Shown here piece after piece: positions 1 to 9,223 of a stretch of 64,000 nucleotides of DNA. Location: assembly GCF_030268685.1 (NCBI RefSeq), contig NZ_BSRQ01000016.1, positions 62,001 through 126,000 of the forward strand, in the 5' to 3' direction. Numbering within the stretch: the stretch's first letter is position 1; every line of letters begins with the position of its first letter. The notes beneath the pieces were generated by a model that saw only the letters and a list, made by a program, of their open reading frames with translations, searched no databases and was not told the origin of the DNA. This DNA is from Microtetraspora sp. NBRC 13810 (lineage in GTDB: Bacteria; Actinomycetota; Actinomycetes; Streptosporangiales; Streptosporangiaceae). A program made the translations under genes and the position numbers.

Positions 1-2
1 GC

Positions 3-110
3 AGGATCGTCGTGGACGAGGTCATGCCGTACGCGGAGAAGCGGCTCGCCGAGGCGCTCGGCGCGGAGCCGTACGACCTGCACGAAGAGGACCTCGTCCG
101 GCCCAGGTGA
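3..110 (+). CDS. lipB: Octanoyltransferase LipB, C-terminal end only
   Basis: Thirty-five codons and a TGA enter from the left edge, reading RIVVDEVMPYAEKRL and ending in VRPR. The frame is G/C-biased at third positions. LipB moves octanoyl groups from acyl carrier protein to lipoyl domains, and LipA then inserts the sulfurs. The assignment rests mainly on the position directly upstream of lipA, the usual order in actinobacteria; the tail itself has no diagnostic motif. The catalytic region lies outside the window. Confidence 0.55.
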   Translation, partial: RIVVDEVMPYAEKRLAEALGAEPYDLHEEDLVRPR

Positions 111-164
111 GCGGCCCGGCGAGGGCGGTCGGATCCGTCGCGGAGGGGGACGTAAGCTGGGGAC

Positions 165-1094
165 GTGACCGTAGCTCCAGAAGGCCGTAAGCTCCTCCGT
201 TTGGAGGTTCGCAACAGCCAGACCCCCATTGAGCGCAAGCCGCCGTGGATCAAGACCAAGTTCAGGGCCGGCCCCGAATACACCGAGCTGAAGACGCTGG
301 TGCGCGGTGAAGGGCTGCACACGGTCTGCGAAGAGGCCGGCTGTCCCAACATCTACGAGTGCTGGGAAGACCGCGAGGCCACCTTCCTCATCGGCGGCGA
401 CCAGTGCACCCGGCGCTGCGACTTCTGCCAGATCGACACCGGCAAGCCCGCCGAGTACGACCGCGACGAGCCGCGCAGGGTCGCCGAGTCCGTCCAGCGC
501 ATGGGCCTGAAGTACGCGACCGTCACCGGCGTGGCCCGCGACGACCTGCCCGACGGCGGCTCCTGGCTCTACGCCGAGACCGCCAGGCTGATCCACGCGG
601 CGGTGCCCGGCTGCGGCGTCGAGCTGCTCGTGCCCGACTTCAACGGCGACCGCGGCCAGCTTGAGGAGGTCTTCTCCAGCAAGCCGGAGGTGTTCGCGCA
701 CAACATCGAGACCGTGCCGCGGATCTTCAAGCGGATCCGCCCGGCGTTCCGCTACGAGCGGTCGCTCCAGGTGATCACGATGGCCAGGGAGGCCGGCCTG
801 GTCACCAAGTCGAACCTCATCCTCGGCATGGGCGAGGAGCGCGAGGAGGTTTTGCAGGCCATGCGCGACCTGCACGCGGCGGGCTGCGACCTGCTCACCG
901 TCACCCAGTATCTGCGGCCCACGCCGCGCCACCACCCGGTGGAGCGGTGGGTCAAGCCGGAGGAGTTCGTCGAGCTGCGCGAGGAGGCCGAGGCGATCGG
1001 CTTCGCGGGCGTGCTCTCCGGTCCGCTGGTGCGTTCCTCCTACCGGGCCGGCCGCCTCTACCAGCAGGCCATCGAGGCGCGGCAGACCGCCTGA
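165..1094 (+). CDS. lipA: Lipoyl synthase (radical SAM)
   Basis: Lipoyl synthase inserts two sulfur atoms into protein-bound octanoyl groups of the 2-oxoacid dehydrogenase and glycine cleavage complexes. The 309-residue protein has both iron-sulfur ligand sets of the family. The auxiliary cluster cysteines are C55, C60 and C66 ([12 protein letters not shown]). The radical SAM triplet is C81, C85 and C88 (CTRRCDFC). The RSSY signature that supplies the auxiliary-cluster serine lies near residue 295. Length is normal and start is GTG. It sits 54 bp after the lipB end and is followed at once by a strong hairpin, so lipB-lipA is probably one transcript. Confidence 0.97.
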   Translation: MTVAPEGRKLLRLEVRNSQTPIERKPPWIKTKFRAGPEYTELKTLVRGEGLHTVCEEAGCPNIYECWEDREATFLIGGDQCTRRCDFCQIDTGKPAEYDRDEPRRVAESVQRMGLKYATVTGVARDDLPDGGSWLYAETARLIHAAVPGCGVELLVPDFNGDRGQLEEVFSSKPEVFAHNIETVPRIFKRIRPAFRYERSLQVITMAREAGLVTKSNLILGMGEEREEVLQAMRDLHAAGCDLLTVTQYLRPTPRHHPVERWVKPEEFVELREEAEAIGFAGVLSGPLVRSSYRAGRLYQQAIEARQTA

Positions 1095-1103
1095 GTGGGC
1101 GTA

Positions 1104-1130
1104 GCGCGGCCCTGTGTCCCGGGGCCGCGC
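1104..1130 (+). terminator. Hairpin terminator after lipA
   Basis: A perfect 9-bp stem (GCGCGGCCC with GGGCCGCGC) and 9-nt loop begins 10 bases after the lipA stop. Flanking GTGG/CCAC can extend it across a small bulge. There is no T-run, as is common in high-GC actinomycetes. Confidence 0.6.
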
Positions 1131-1187
1131 CCACCGGTGATCGCGAACCCTACCGGCCGTTCCGCCGACTGCGACAGACTGTCCCCC

Positions 1188-3620
1188 ATGGATCTCGAGC
1201 GATTGATCAAAGGGCTCGACCTCGCCACCAAGATCAGCTTGGTGACGGGGGCGGACATGTGGTCCCTGCCCGCCGCGCCCGAGATCGGCCTGCGGCGGCT
1301 GGTGATGAGCGACGGGCCCATCGGCGTCCGGGGCGAGCAGTGGGACCCGGGCGACCCCTCGATCGCGCTGCCGAGCCCGACCGCGCTCGCCGCCACCTGG
1401 GACACCGCGCTGGTCCGCCGGGCCGGCCTGCTCCTCGCCCAGGAGGCCCGCCGCAAAGGCGTGCACATGCTCCTCGCGCCGACGCTCAACCTGCACCGCA
1501 GCCCGCTCGGCGGGCGGCACTTCGAGTGCTTCTCCGAAGACCCCTTCCTGACCGGCGAGATCGGCGCCGCCTACGCCGGGGGCGTGCAGGCGGGCGGCGT
1601 GGCCGCCACCGCGAAGCACTTCGTCGCCAACGACTCCGAGACCGACCGCTTCACCGCCGACATCCGGGCCGACGAGCGGACACTGCGCGAGCTCTACCTC
1701 GCCCCCTTCGAACGGCTGGCCGCGGCCGGCGTGTGGGCCGTGATGGCCGCCTACAACTCGGTGAACGGCACCACGATGACCGAGCACTCCGCACTGCTGA
1801 ACGACGTGCTCAAGGACGAATGGGGCTTCGACGGCCTCGTCGTCTCCGACTGGACCGCCACCCGCGACACCGAGCGCTCGGCCCTCGGCGGCCTGGACGC
1901 CGCCATGCCCGGCCCGCGCAACCCGTGGGGCGACCGGCTCGCCGAGGCCGTGCGCGACGGCCGGGTGCCGGAGGAGGTCGTGGACGACAAGGTGCGCCGC
2001 GTCCTGCGCCTGGCCCAGCGCGCCGGCGCCCTGGGCGAACCGGTGCCACCCGCCGTTTCCTCCGCTGTGCCCCCCGCACGGCCGATCGACGGGAGGGTGC
2101 TGGCCAGGGAGGCGGCCGCCCGGTCGTTCGTCCTGCTCGCCGACGAGCGCGGGCTGCTGCCGCTGGCCGGGGTGCGCAGCCTCGCGCTGGTCGGCTCCGC
2201 CGCCGCCGACGCCAAGGCGATGGGCGGCGGCAGCGCCCAGGTCTTCCCCGCCCACGTCGTCTCGCCGCTGGAGGCGCTGAGCCGCCGCGAGGGCCTCGAC
2301 ATCCGTTACGCCCTCGGCGCCGACCCCCGGGTACGGCTGGCGCCGCTGGCCGTCCCCACCACGGCCCGCTTCCTCGACGCCGGGGGCGACGTGCTGGCCG
2401 AGCACCCGCTGCCCGCCGCACAGGCGCACTGGGTCGCCGCGCTCCCGCCGGACGTCGACGCCGCCGCGCTCGCCGCCGTCGAACTGCGCGCCACCCTCAC
2501 CCCGGCCGTCTCCGGCGGCCACGAGCTCGGCGTGACCGGCACCGGCGCCTTCGCGCTCAGCGTGGACGGGCACACCGTGCTGGAGAAGTCGATCTACCCC
2601 GACACCTCCGACCTCGCCTCCCTGCTCCTCGCCCCCGGCGAGCGCCGCATCGTCGTGGAGCTGACCGCCGGCGTGCCCGTCGAACTGGCCGTCCGGCACA
2701 CCACCGGCGCCTTCCACGGGCTGCCGCGCATCGCCTTCTCCCTCGGCCACGCCGACCCGCCGCCGGACGAGGAGGCCCTGCTGGCCGAGGCCGAACGGGT
2801 CGCGGCCAGCGCCGACGTCGCGGTCGTCGTCGTCTCGACCACCATGGAGGTGGAGAGCGAGGGCTTCGACCGGCAGAACCTCGCGCTGCCCGGCCGGCAG
2901 GACGAGCTCGTCACCCGGGTCGCCGCCGCCAACCCGCGCACCATCGTCGTCCTCAACACCGGCTCCCCGGTGGAGATGCCGTGGCTGGACCGGGTCGCCG
3001 CGGTGCTGCTCACCTGGTTCCCGGGGCAGGAGGGCGGCGACGCGCTGGCCGACGTGCTGTTCGGCGACGCCGAACCGGGCGGGCGGCTGCCCACCACGTG
3101 GCCGGTCACGGCGGCGGACTGCCCCGTCCTGGACGTCACCCCCGCCGACGGGGCGCTGTCCTACGACGAGGGCGTCTTCATCGGATACCGCGGCTGGGAA
3201 CGGCTCGGCCGTACGCCCGCGTTCTGGTTCGGGCACGGGCTGGGCTACACCACCTGGTCCTACGACGAGATCGCGGCCGAGGGACGGACGGTCACCGTCG
3301 CCGTCACCAACACCGGCGCCCGGCCCGGCCGCGAGGTCGTCCAGCTCTACCTGTCCCCCGACTCCCCCGACTCCCCCGACTCCCCCGCGTCCCCGGGCTC
3401 CCCGGGCTCCGCCGGGGTGGAGCGGCCGGCGCGGTGGCTCGCGGCCTTCGACACGGTGGACGCCGGACCCGGGCAGACCGTGCTCGTCACGCTGGTCCTC
3501 CCCGAGCGTGCCTTCCAGATCTGGACGGACGACGGCTGGCGGACCGTGCCCGGCGCCTACCGGGTGCACGCGGCGCGCGGCCTCGGCGACGAGCGGCTCA
3601 CCGCCTCGCTGACCGTCTGA
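1188..3620 (+). CDS. Glycoside hydrolase family 3 beta-glucosidase-like enzyme
   Basis: This 810-residue protein has the GH3 order: TIM-barrel N domain, alpha/beta C domain interrupted by a PA14-like insert, then a fibronectin-III-like tail. The nucleophile aspartate is D221 in VVSDW. The ESEGFDR segment around residues 556-562 probably carries the acid/base glutamate. I chose the ATG at 1188 (MDLERLIKG) over an upstream GTG because the extra 31 residues look non-coding and the family begins with this segment. There is no signal peptide, so it is probably cytoplasmic and acts on imported oligosaccharides or glucosides. A 9-bp repeat (tcccccgac) around 3355-3385 encodes an SPD run in the tail. 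The exact sugar substrate cannot be told. Confidence 0.9.
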   Translation: MDLERLIKGLDLATKISLVTGADMWSLPAAPEIGLRRLVMSDGPIGVRGEQWDPGDPSIALPSPTALAATWDTALVRRAGLLLAQEARRKGVHMLLAPTLNLHRSPLGGRHFECFSEDPFLTGEIGAAYAGGVQAGGVAATAKHFVANDSETDRFTADIRADERTLRELYLAPFERLAAAGVWAVMAAYNSVNGTTMTEHSALLNDVLKDEWGFDGLVVSDWTATRDTERSALGGLDAAMPGPRNPWGDRLAEAVRDGRVPEEVVDDKVRRVLRLAQRAGALGEPVPPAVSSAVPPARPIDGRVLAREAAARSFVLLADERGLLPLAGVRSLALVGSAAADAKAMGGGSAQVFPAHVVSPLEALSRREGLDIRYALGADPRVRLAPLAVPTTARFLDAGGDVLAEHPLPAAQAHWVAALPPDVDAAALAAVELRATLTPAVSGGHELGVTGTGAFALSVDGHTVLEKSIYPDTSDLASLLLAPGERRIVVELTAGVPVELAVRHTTGAFHGLPRIAFSLGHADPPPDEEALLAEAERVAASADVAVVVVSTTMEVESEGFDRQNLALPGRQDELVTRVAAANPRTIVVLNTGSPVEMPWLDRVAAVLLTWFPGQEGGDALADVLFGDAEPGGRLPTTWPVTAADCPVLDVTPADGALSYDEGVFIGYRGWERLGRTPAFWFGHGLGYTTWSYDEIAAEGRTVTVAVTNTGARPGREVVQLYLSPDSPDSPDSPASPGSPGSAGVERPARWLAAFDTVDAGPGQTVLVTLVLPERAFQIWTDDGWRTVPGAYRVHAARGLGDERLTASLTV

Positions 3621-3679
3621 AGGTCATCGAAGAGGTCACGTTTTCATTTAACGACCTCAGCGTTTGTATCCTTCATTAC

Positions 3680-4369
3680 ATGGCGAAGAAGCCCGACACC
3701 GCGACCCCTGAGCGCCCGGGGCGCATCAAGCAGCTCCGGATGATCGCCCAGATCATCAAACAGGCCAATCCCAAGGGCATGCCGATCGTCTACGCGTCCG
3801 TGCTGGGCACGTTCGTCGTCTGCGTCGTGATCGGTCTGGTCACCGGCTGGATCTGGTACGCCCTGCTCATCGGGCTCATGCTCGCGGTGACCGTGGGCCT
3901 GGTCGTCTTCGGCCAGCTCGCCCAGCGCGCTCAGTACTCCATGCTGCACGGCCAGCTCGGCGCCGCCGCCGCGATCCTGGACGGCATGCGCGGCAACTGG
4001 GACGTCACGCCCGCCGTGGCGGTCAACCGCGACCAGGACGTCGTGCACCGGGTCGTCGGCTACCCGGGCATCGTGCTGGTGTCCGAGGGGCCGGGCAGCC
4101 GGGTGCAGAAGATGCTCCTGGCCGAGAAGAAGCGGGTCCAGCGCGTCGCCATCGACGTGCCGGTCTACGACGTGCAGTGCGGCGACGCCGACAACCAAAT
4201 CCCGCTCGCCAAGCTCCAGCGGCACCTGATGAAGCTGCCGCGCAACCTGAAGAAGCCCGCGGTGGCCGAGGTGAAGTACCGGCTGCGCGCGCTGCCGCAG
4301 ACGCTGCCGGTGCCCAAGGGGCCGGTCCCGCGCGGCGCGCGGATGCCCCGCGGCCCCAAGATGCGCTGA
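3680..4369 (+). CDS. DUF4191 membrane protein
   Basis: A 229-residue protein with a charged N-terminus, two adjacent transmembrane helices (about residues 37-85, containing GTFVVCVVIGLVTG and ALLIGLMLAVTVGLVVF) and a long basic cytoplasmic C-terminal domain ending in a Pro/Arg-rich tail. This matches the actinobacterial DUF4191 family, which commonly sits beside lipA. Its function is unknown. The ATG at 3680 is chosen because the open frame upstream is the antisense-like extension through the GH3 gene. An AT-richer 60-bp gap before it probably holds its own promoter. Confidence 0.85.
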   Translation: MAKKPDTATPERPGRIKQLRMIAQIIKQANPKGMPIVYASVLGTFVVCVVIGLVTGWIWYALLIGLMLAVTVGLVVFGQLAQRAQYSMLHGQLGAAAAILDGMRGNWDVTPAVAVNRDQDVVHRVVGYPGIVLVSEGPGSRVQKMLLAEKKRVQRVAIDVPVYDVQCGDADNQIPLAKLQRHLMKLPRNLKKPAVAEVKYRLRALPQTLPVPKGPVPRGARMPRGPKMR

Positions 4370-4379
4370 CGGCGGCCCG

Positions 4380-5177
4380 GTGACGCTCTCCGGGGTGGGA
4401 CGCCGCGAGGTCGGCTCCGCGGGCACGAGCCGCGCCAACCGCGGCTGGTGGGACTCCGCCGCCGACGAGTACCAGGCGGAGCACGGCGCGTTCCTGCGCG
4501 ACGTGGGATTCGTCTGGTGCCCGGAAGGGCTGGACGAGGCTGAGGCGCGGCTGCTCGGCGAGGTGGCCGGGCGGCGGGTGCTGGAGGTGGGCTGCGGGGC
4601 GGGCCAGTGCGGGCGGTGGCTCGTCGCCCGCGGGGCCCGGGTCGTGGGCTTCGACCTGTCCTTCCGGCAGTTGCGCCACTCCCAGCGGATCGACCTCGAC
4701 TCGGGCGTCGCACTGCCCGCCGTACAGGCCGACGCGGAGCGGCTGCCGTTCAGCGACGGCGCCTTCGACCTGGCCTGCTCGGCCTACGGCGCGATGCCGT
4801 TCGTCGCGGACGCGGGCGCGGTGCTGGCCGAGGTCCACCGGGTGCTGCGACCCGGCGGGCGCTTCGCCTTCTCGGTCAGCCATCCGATCCGGTGGGCCTT
4901 CCCCGACGACCCGGGACCGCGCGGGCTGACCGCCGACCGGTCCTACTTCGACCGCTCCCCCTACGTCGAGCTGGACGACGAGGGCGAGCCCGGTTATGTC
5001 GAGCACCATCGCACCCTGGGCGACTGGGTGGCGCTGATCAGCGGCTCCGGCCTGGTGCTGCGGTCCCTGGTCGAGCCCGAGTGGCCGGCCGGGCACGACC
5101 GCCCGTGGGGCGGCTGGAGCCCGCTGCGCGGCCGTCACCTGCCGGGCACCGCCGTCTTCGTCTGCGACCGGCCCTGA
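4380..5177 (+). CDS. Class I SAM-dependent methyltransferase
   Basis: A 265-residue protein with the Rossmann methyltransferase core. Motif I is VLEVGCGAGQCGRWL around residues 69-83, followed by an acidic residue after beta-2 (VVGFDLS) and a DAERLPF segment like the UbiE/Methyltransf_11 group. It starts at a GTG 10 bp after the DUF4191 stop, so the two are probably cotranscribed. The substrate is not evident; such proteins beside lipA/glnA in actinomycetes are usually annotated only by fold. Confidence 0.85.
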   Translation: MTLSGVGRREVGSAGTSRANRGWWDSAADEYQAEHGAFLRDVGFVWCPEGLDEAEARLLGEVAGRRVLEVGCGAGQCGRWLVARGARVVGFDLSFRQLRHSQRIDLDSGVALPAVQADAERLPFSDGAFDLACSAYGAMPFVADAGAVLAEVHRVLRPGGRFAFSVSHPIRWAFPDDPGPRGLTADRSYFDRSPYVELDDEGEPGYVEHHRTLGDWVALISGSGLVLRSLVEPEWPAGHDRPWGGWSPLRGRHLPGTAVFVCDRP

Positions 5178-5180
5178 CCT

Positions 5181-5208
5181 GCGTCCGGCCCGGTCCCTCT
5201 CCGGACGC
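5181..5208. terminator. Hairpin between convergent genes
   Basis: An 8-bp stem, GCGTCCGG with CCGGACGC, and a 12-nt loop lies between the methyltransferase stop and the RDD stop. It could serve both strands. Confidence 0.5.
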
Positions 5209-5223
5209 CCGGTCCCGAATCGG

Positions 5224-5685
5224 TCAGGCGCGGACGACGACCGTGCCGGAGGCGCGGTCGTGCAGGCCGCGCTGGTCGCGGTCCCAGATCAGGGCGGGCA
5301 CCGCGAGGCACAGCAAGAAGGTGCGCGCCAGCACGGCGGTGAACACCGGCCGCCCGCCGTCCAGCGACGCGACCCTGATGTTCGTCAGCCGCATCCCGAA
5401 CGTCATGCCGATCGTGCCCACCAGCAGCACGTATTCCGCGGCGAGCACGCCCAGGCTGACCCAGTTGGCGTCCACCGGATCGACCCCGAGCAGCCCCCTG
5501 GTGATGGCCCAGGTGCAGATCAGCCAGTCGATGACGATCGCGCCGATCCTGCGGGCCCAGCCGGCGACCGCGCCGCTGCCCTCCCTGGGCAGCCCGAGCC
5601 GCTCCCCCGGATAGCCGAGGTCCGCCCCCGCGGCCCGGGTACCGCCCAACCAGGTCTGCGTCCACCGCGGCTGCCTGCTGCTCAT
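5224..5685 (-). CDS. RDD family membrane protein
   Basis: A 153-residue protein with the RDD signature: an Arg in the first helix (WARRIGAIVIDWLI), a middle helix (LVGTIGMTFGMRLTNIRV) and the closing WDRDQRGLHDRASGT, which gives the conserved D/RG/HD pattern. Three transmembrane helices are visible. RDD proteins are small membrane proteins of mostly unknown role, with transport or ion homeostasis proposed for some. One commonly sits upstream of glnA in actinobacteria, as here, divergently transcribed. Confidence 0.88.
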   Translation of the reverse strand: MSSRQPRWTQTWLGGTRAAGADLGYPGERLGLPREGSGAVAGWARRIGAIVIDWLICTWAITRGLLGVDPVDANWVSLGVLAAEYVLLVGTIGMTFGMRLTNIRVASLDGGRPVFTAVLARTFLLCLAVPALIWDRDQRGLHDRASGTVVVRA

Positions 5686-5765
5686 ACCCGTAACGGTATC
5701 CGCCCGGTACGGCGGTGCCGTTACGTGACCTGAATCGTGACTTTTCTCCAGCGGTCCGGCACGCC

Positions 5766-6104
5766 ATGATGATCTCTCACCCCCTGACCGAGCCCCGCCT
5801 GGAGACCCGACGTGCCCCCCGCCGACCCCGACGACCTCGACGCGCGACGCGCCTGATCACCCATCGCGTCGGCACCGTGGAGGCGTTCAAGACGGGCGGG
5901 AAGCTCGACTACTGGGTCACCTCCTGGTGGCGGGTGAACACCACCCCGGCCCGCTGCGACGTGGAGGACGGATTCATCCATCCGGTGTACGAGGATTCGG
6001 CGCCCGATCCGGAGGCGGCCAAGGCGACCGGCCCTCTCGTCGACCCCTACGACCGGCGTGTCGACGACTCCCCCGATGAGTGTTCGATCGCCAGCCGAAC
6101 GTGA
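5766..6104 (+). CDS. Hypothetical protein upstream of glnA
   Basis: An open frame of about 112 codons whose second half (from about residue 32, [11 protein letters not shown] onward) has good codon bias and balanced composition with several aromatic residues (YWVTSWWRV). The first 30 residues are an Arg/Pro run that looks non-native. A GTG with a good GGAG site lies in another frame at 5812 and stops after 14 codons, so the true N-terminus may be lost by a frameshift or lie further inside. I recognise no family. Confidence 0.4.
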   Translation: MMISHPLTEPRLETRRAPRRPRRPRRATRLITHRVGTVEAFKTGGKLDYWVTSWWRVNTTPARCDVEDGFIHPVYEDSAPDPEAAKATGPLVDPYDRRVDDSPDECSIASRT

Positions 6105-6175
6105 CCGGTGGGTCAAGGCCCCGGTAAAGTCCGGCCAGCTCAGCGGGGGTATGACTACTCTTCGTCGTCACTCCA

Positions 6176-6213
6176 TTAACACCGGCGAAACAATCGGGAC
6201 ATGGGACCGAAAC
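6176..6213 (+). promoter_or_regulatory. GlnR-type operator (a1-b1-a2-b2) upstream of glnA
   Basis: Four pentamers are spaced exactly 11 bp apart: TTAAC (6176), GAAAC (6187), GACAT (6198) and GAAAC (6209). This matches the actinomycete GlnR box pattern gTnAC-n6-GaAAC twice, with a weaker second a-site. It lies 55-92 bp before the glnA start, where GlnR would control nitrogen-dependent transcription. Confidence 0.8.
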
Positions 6214-6267
6214 GGCGCGGGCATAGCGTCGAACATTGCAAGTCCGTGCCCTTGGGAGGTTTCGAGA

Positions 6268-7692
6268 GTGTTTAACTCCGCCGACGACGTCCTGAAGTTC
6301 ATAAGGGACGAAGGGGTGCAGTTCGTCGATGTCAGGTTCACCGACCTGCCGGGTACGACGCACCACTTCACCTTCCCCGCCGAGAACTTCGGTGCTGGCG
6401 TGTTCACCGATGGCCTGATGTTCGACGGATCCTCGATCCGCGGTTTCCAGGCGATCCACGAGTCGGACATGTTGCTGCTGCCCGACCCCACGAGCGCCGT
6501 GGTGGACCCGTTCCGCCAGCACAAGACGCTCAACATCAACTTCTTCGTGCACGACCCGCTGACCGGCGAGGCGTACAGCCGCGACCCGCGTAACGTCGCG
6601 CGCAAGGCCGAGGAGTACCTCAAGGGCACCGGCATCGCCGACACGGTCTTCTTCGGGCCGGAGGCGGAGTTCTACATCTTCGACGACGTCCGCTTCGAGA
6701 CGAAGTCGAACGCCGGCTACTACTACATCGACTCCGTCGAGGGCGCCTGGAACACCGGCAAGGCCGACGAGGGCGGCAACCTGGGCTACAAGCCGCGCTA
6801 CAAGGGCGGCTACTTCCCGGTCCCGCCGATGGACCACTTCACCGACCTGCGCTCGGAGATGGTCCGCAAGCTCATCGAGGCCGGCATCGACGTCGAGATG
6901 CAGCACCACGAGGTCGGCACCGCCGGCCAGGCCGAGATCGACTTCAGGTTCGGCACGCTGCTCAAGACCGCCGACAACCTGATGCTGTACAAGTACATCA
7001 TCAAGAGCACGGCGCTGGAGTACGGCCACACGGTCACCTTCATGCCCAAGCCGCTCTTCGGTGACAACGGCTCGGGCATGCACTGCCACCAGTCGCTGTG
7101 GAAGGACGGCGCGCCGCTCTTCTACGACGAGGTCGGCTACGCGGGCCTGTCCGACACCGCCCGCTACTACATCGGCGGCCTGCTCAGGCACGCCCCGTCG
7201 CTGCTGGCCTTCACCAACCCGACGGTCAACTCCTACCACCGTCTGGTCCCCGGCTACGAGGCCCCGGTCAACCTGGTCTACTCCCAGCGCAACCGCTCGG
7301 CCTGCGTCCGCATCCCGATCACGGGCTCCAACCCGAAGGCCAAGCGCATCGAGTTCCGGGTGCCCGACCCGTCCTGCAACCCGTACTTCGCCTTCGCGGC
7401 GATGCTGATGGCGGGCCTCGACGGCATCCGCAACAAGATCGAGCCGCCGGAGCCGGTCGACAAGGACCTCTACGAGCTTCCCCCGGAGGAGGCCCGCCAG
7501 GTCCCGCAGGTCCCCGGCTCGCTGCCCGAGGTCCTCGCCGCCCTGGAGGCCGACCACGACTACCTTCTCGAAGGCGGCGTGTTCACCCCCGACCTGATCG
7601 AGACCTGGATCGCCTACAAGCGCGAGAACGAGGTCGACCCGATCCGCCTCCGCCCGCACCCGCACGAGTTCGAGCTTTACTACGACGTGTGA
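6268..7692 (+). CDS. glnA: Glutamine synthetase type I, adenylylatable
   Basis: This 474-residue GSI makes glutamine from glutamate, ammonia and ATP. It shows the family blocks: FDGSSIRGF, the metal/glutamate segment EAEFYIFDD, the ATP-binding [34 protein letters not shown], and the active-site [19 protein letters not shown] places the adenylylation tyrosine at Y402, so GlnE (encoded at 17.8-20.9 kb) can switch it off. The GTG at 6268 follows a GGGAGG site by 8 bases; the upstream in-frame extension runs through the GlnR operator and is not coding. It is the housekeeping enzyme of the region. Confidence 0.98.
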   Translation: MFNSADDVLKFIRDEGVQFVDVRFTDLPGTTHHFTFPAENFGAGVFTDGLMFDGSSIRGFQAIHESDMLLLPDPTSAVVDPFRQHKTLNINFFVHDPLTGEAYSRDPRNVARKAEEYLKGTGIADTVFFGPEAEFYIFDDVRFETKSNAGYYYIDSVEGAWNTGKADEGGNLGYKPRYKGGYFPVPPMDHFTDLRSEMVRKLIEAGIDVEMQHHEVGTAGQAEIDFRFGTLLKTADNLMLYKYIIKSTALEYGHTVTFMPKPLFGDNGSGMHCHQSLWKDGAPLFYDEVGYAGLSDTARYYIGGLLRHAPSLLAFTNPTVNSYHRLVPGYEAPVNLVYSQRNRSACVRIPITGSNPKAKRIEFRVPDPSCNPYFAFAAMLMAGLDGIRNKIEPPEPVDKDLYELPPEEARQVPQVPGSLPEVLAALEADHDYLLEGGVFTPDLIETWIAYKRENEVDPIRLRPHPHEFELYYDV

Positions 7693-7797
7693 CGACAGGG
7701 AAGGACTGGAACGGCCCGGCATCGATCCTTCTCTTCTGGTGCTTGTCGCAACACCCCGGTTGAGGGGATGCGATGGACTTCGAGCCGGCAAGAACGC

Positions 7798-7830
7798 GGG
7801 GGCGCCACCGATCACATCGGCGGCGCCCCC
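7798..7830. terminator. Strong hairpin terminator after glnA
   Basis: A perfect outer 9-bp stem (GGGGGCGCC with GGCGCCCCC) and an inner 5-bp stem (CCGAT with ATCGG) around a CAC loop lie between the convergent glnA and P450 genes. The rest of 7693-7966 shows no further feature. Confidence 0.75.
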
Positions 7831-7966
7831 GGGCATATGCAAAGGCGTGCACCAGGCAGACGAGCGCCCATTCCTGACTCCGTGGACCGACGGCGGCCCC
7901 GAGGATCGAGCACGGTCCAAGGACCACAGCCTGGGCAAGGTCGCCGGCCAGGCAGTAAGGCCCGGC

Positions 7967-9223
7967 TCAACCCCTTCCCGTCGGGTAGCCAGGGGTGAAC
8001 TTCACCGGCAGGGCGGACAGGCCGCGCTGCTGTATGGACGTGCGCCATATGAGCGCGTCGGGGGCCACCGAGAGGATCACGTCGGGGAGCCGGTCGAGCA
8101 GCACCTCGACGGCCGTGTGGGCGATCAGCTCGGCGATCTCCGGTGCCGGGTGCGGGCAGCCGTGCTCGCCGTGGCCGAAGGACATGTGCGCGTGGTTGCC
8201 CCCGGAGCCGCCGAAAGAGTCCGGCCGTACCAACGGGTCGGCGTTCGCGGCGGCCAGGCCGAGGATGAGCGCGTCGCCCGCCCGGATGAGCTGCCCGCCG
8301 AGCTGGGTGTCCACGACCGCCCAGCGGCCCAGGCTGTTCTGGCTGGGGGAGTCCTCCCACAGCACCTCGTTGAGCGCCTGGCCGGCGCTGCTGCGGCCAC
8401 CTGACAGGGTCACGGCGAATCGGTCGTCGGTCAGCATCAGCCGCAGGGTGTTGCCGATCCAGTTGGCAGTGGTGTCCTTGCCCGCCGTCATCAGCAGGAT
8501 CAGGTCCTGGATGATCTCGTCGTCGGCCAGGCCCGCGGCGTGCGCCAGCAGGCGTGAGGGCAGGTCGTGGCCCGGACGTTTGCGCTTGGCGTCCAGCAGG
8601 CGGTGCATCGTGGCCTGCACCCGCCCGTACGCCTCCATGGCGTTCTCGCCGCCGTTCATGGTGGCGCTCACGTCGCCCACCAGCAGTGTCGTCTCATGAT
8701 CGGACAGGCCGAACATCGAGGCGACGACCATCAGCGGGATCGGGTGCGCGTACTGCGCCATCAGGTCGGCCCTGCCGGTACCGATGAACGTGTCGATCAG
8801 CTGATCGGCGACGCTCTCGCAATGGGTGCGCAGGTCGAACTGGTCGGCGGCGCCGAGGGCGTCGCTGATCGCCTTGGCGCGCCGCTGGTGCTCGGCCCCC
8901 TCGGTGAACAACATGGAGGGCTGGTAGCTGATGTACGCCATCAGCGGCCAGTCGGGCGGGATGTGCTCCCAGGCGTTCCACCGGCGGGAGTCGCGGGCGA
9001 AGAGCAGGGGATTGCTGAGGACGTAGCGAAGCTCGCGGTAGCCGATCACCAGCCAGGCGAAGATGTCGCCTTCGAGTAGGACGGGGACGACCGGCCCGTG
9101 CGACTGCCGCATTTCCCGGTACAGCTGGGCCGGGGCCTGCTGGTACCGTGGACCGTACAGCCTTATGGACTCGGGGTGGGCGGGGCAGCCCGAGGGCGCT
9201 TTGGACTCGTAAGGATTCGTCAT
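7967..9223 (-). CDS. Conservon-linked cytochrome P450, CYP157-like, lacking ExxR
   Basis: A 418-residue P450. The heme-thiolate loop FGHGEHGCPH places the cysteine at about C356, and the I-helix shows AGKDTT. The K-helix, which should read ExxR, reads EVLW at about residues 286-289, so the normally invariant Arg is Trp. This is the hallmark described for the Streptomyces CYP157 family (EQSLW in CYP157C1), whose genes also sit in conservons. The start overlaps the cvnD stop by 4 bp, so it is translated as the last gene of the conservon. The substrate is unknown. Redox partners are not encoded nearby. Confidence 0.9.
   Translation of the reverse strand: MTNPYESKAPSGCPAHPESIRLYGPRYQQAPAQLYREMRQSHGPVVPVLLEGDIFAWLVIGYRELRYVLSNPLLFARDSRRWNAWEHIPPDWPLMAYISYQPSMLFTEGAEHQRRAKAISDALGAADQFDLRTHCESVADQLIDTFIGTGRADLMAQYAHPIPLMVVASMFGLSDHETTLLVGDVSATMNGGENAMEAYGRVQATMHRLLDAKRKRPGHDLPSRLLAHAAGLADDEIIQDLILLMTAGKDTTANWIGNTLRLMLTDDRFAVTLSGGRSSAGQALNEVLWEDSPSQNSLGRWAVVDTQLGGQLIRAGDALILGLAAANADPLVRPDSFGGSGGNHAHMSFGHGEHGCPHPAPEIAELIAHTAVEVLLDRLPDVILSVAPDALIWRTSIQQRGLSALPVKFTPGYPTGRG

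Noticed and set aside
947-3679. Open frame extending the DUF4191 gene far upstream
   Set aside because: The upstream part is an Arg/Pro/Gly-rich shadow of lipA and the GH3 gene; a normal ATG start exists at 3680.
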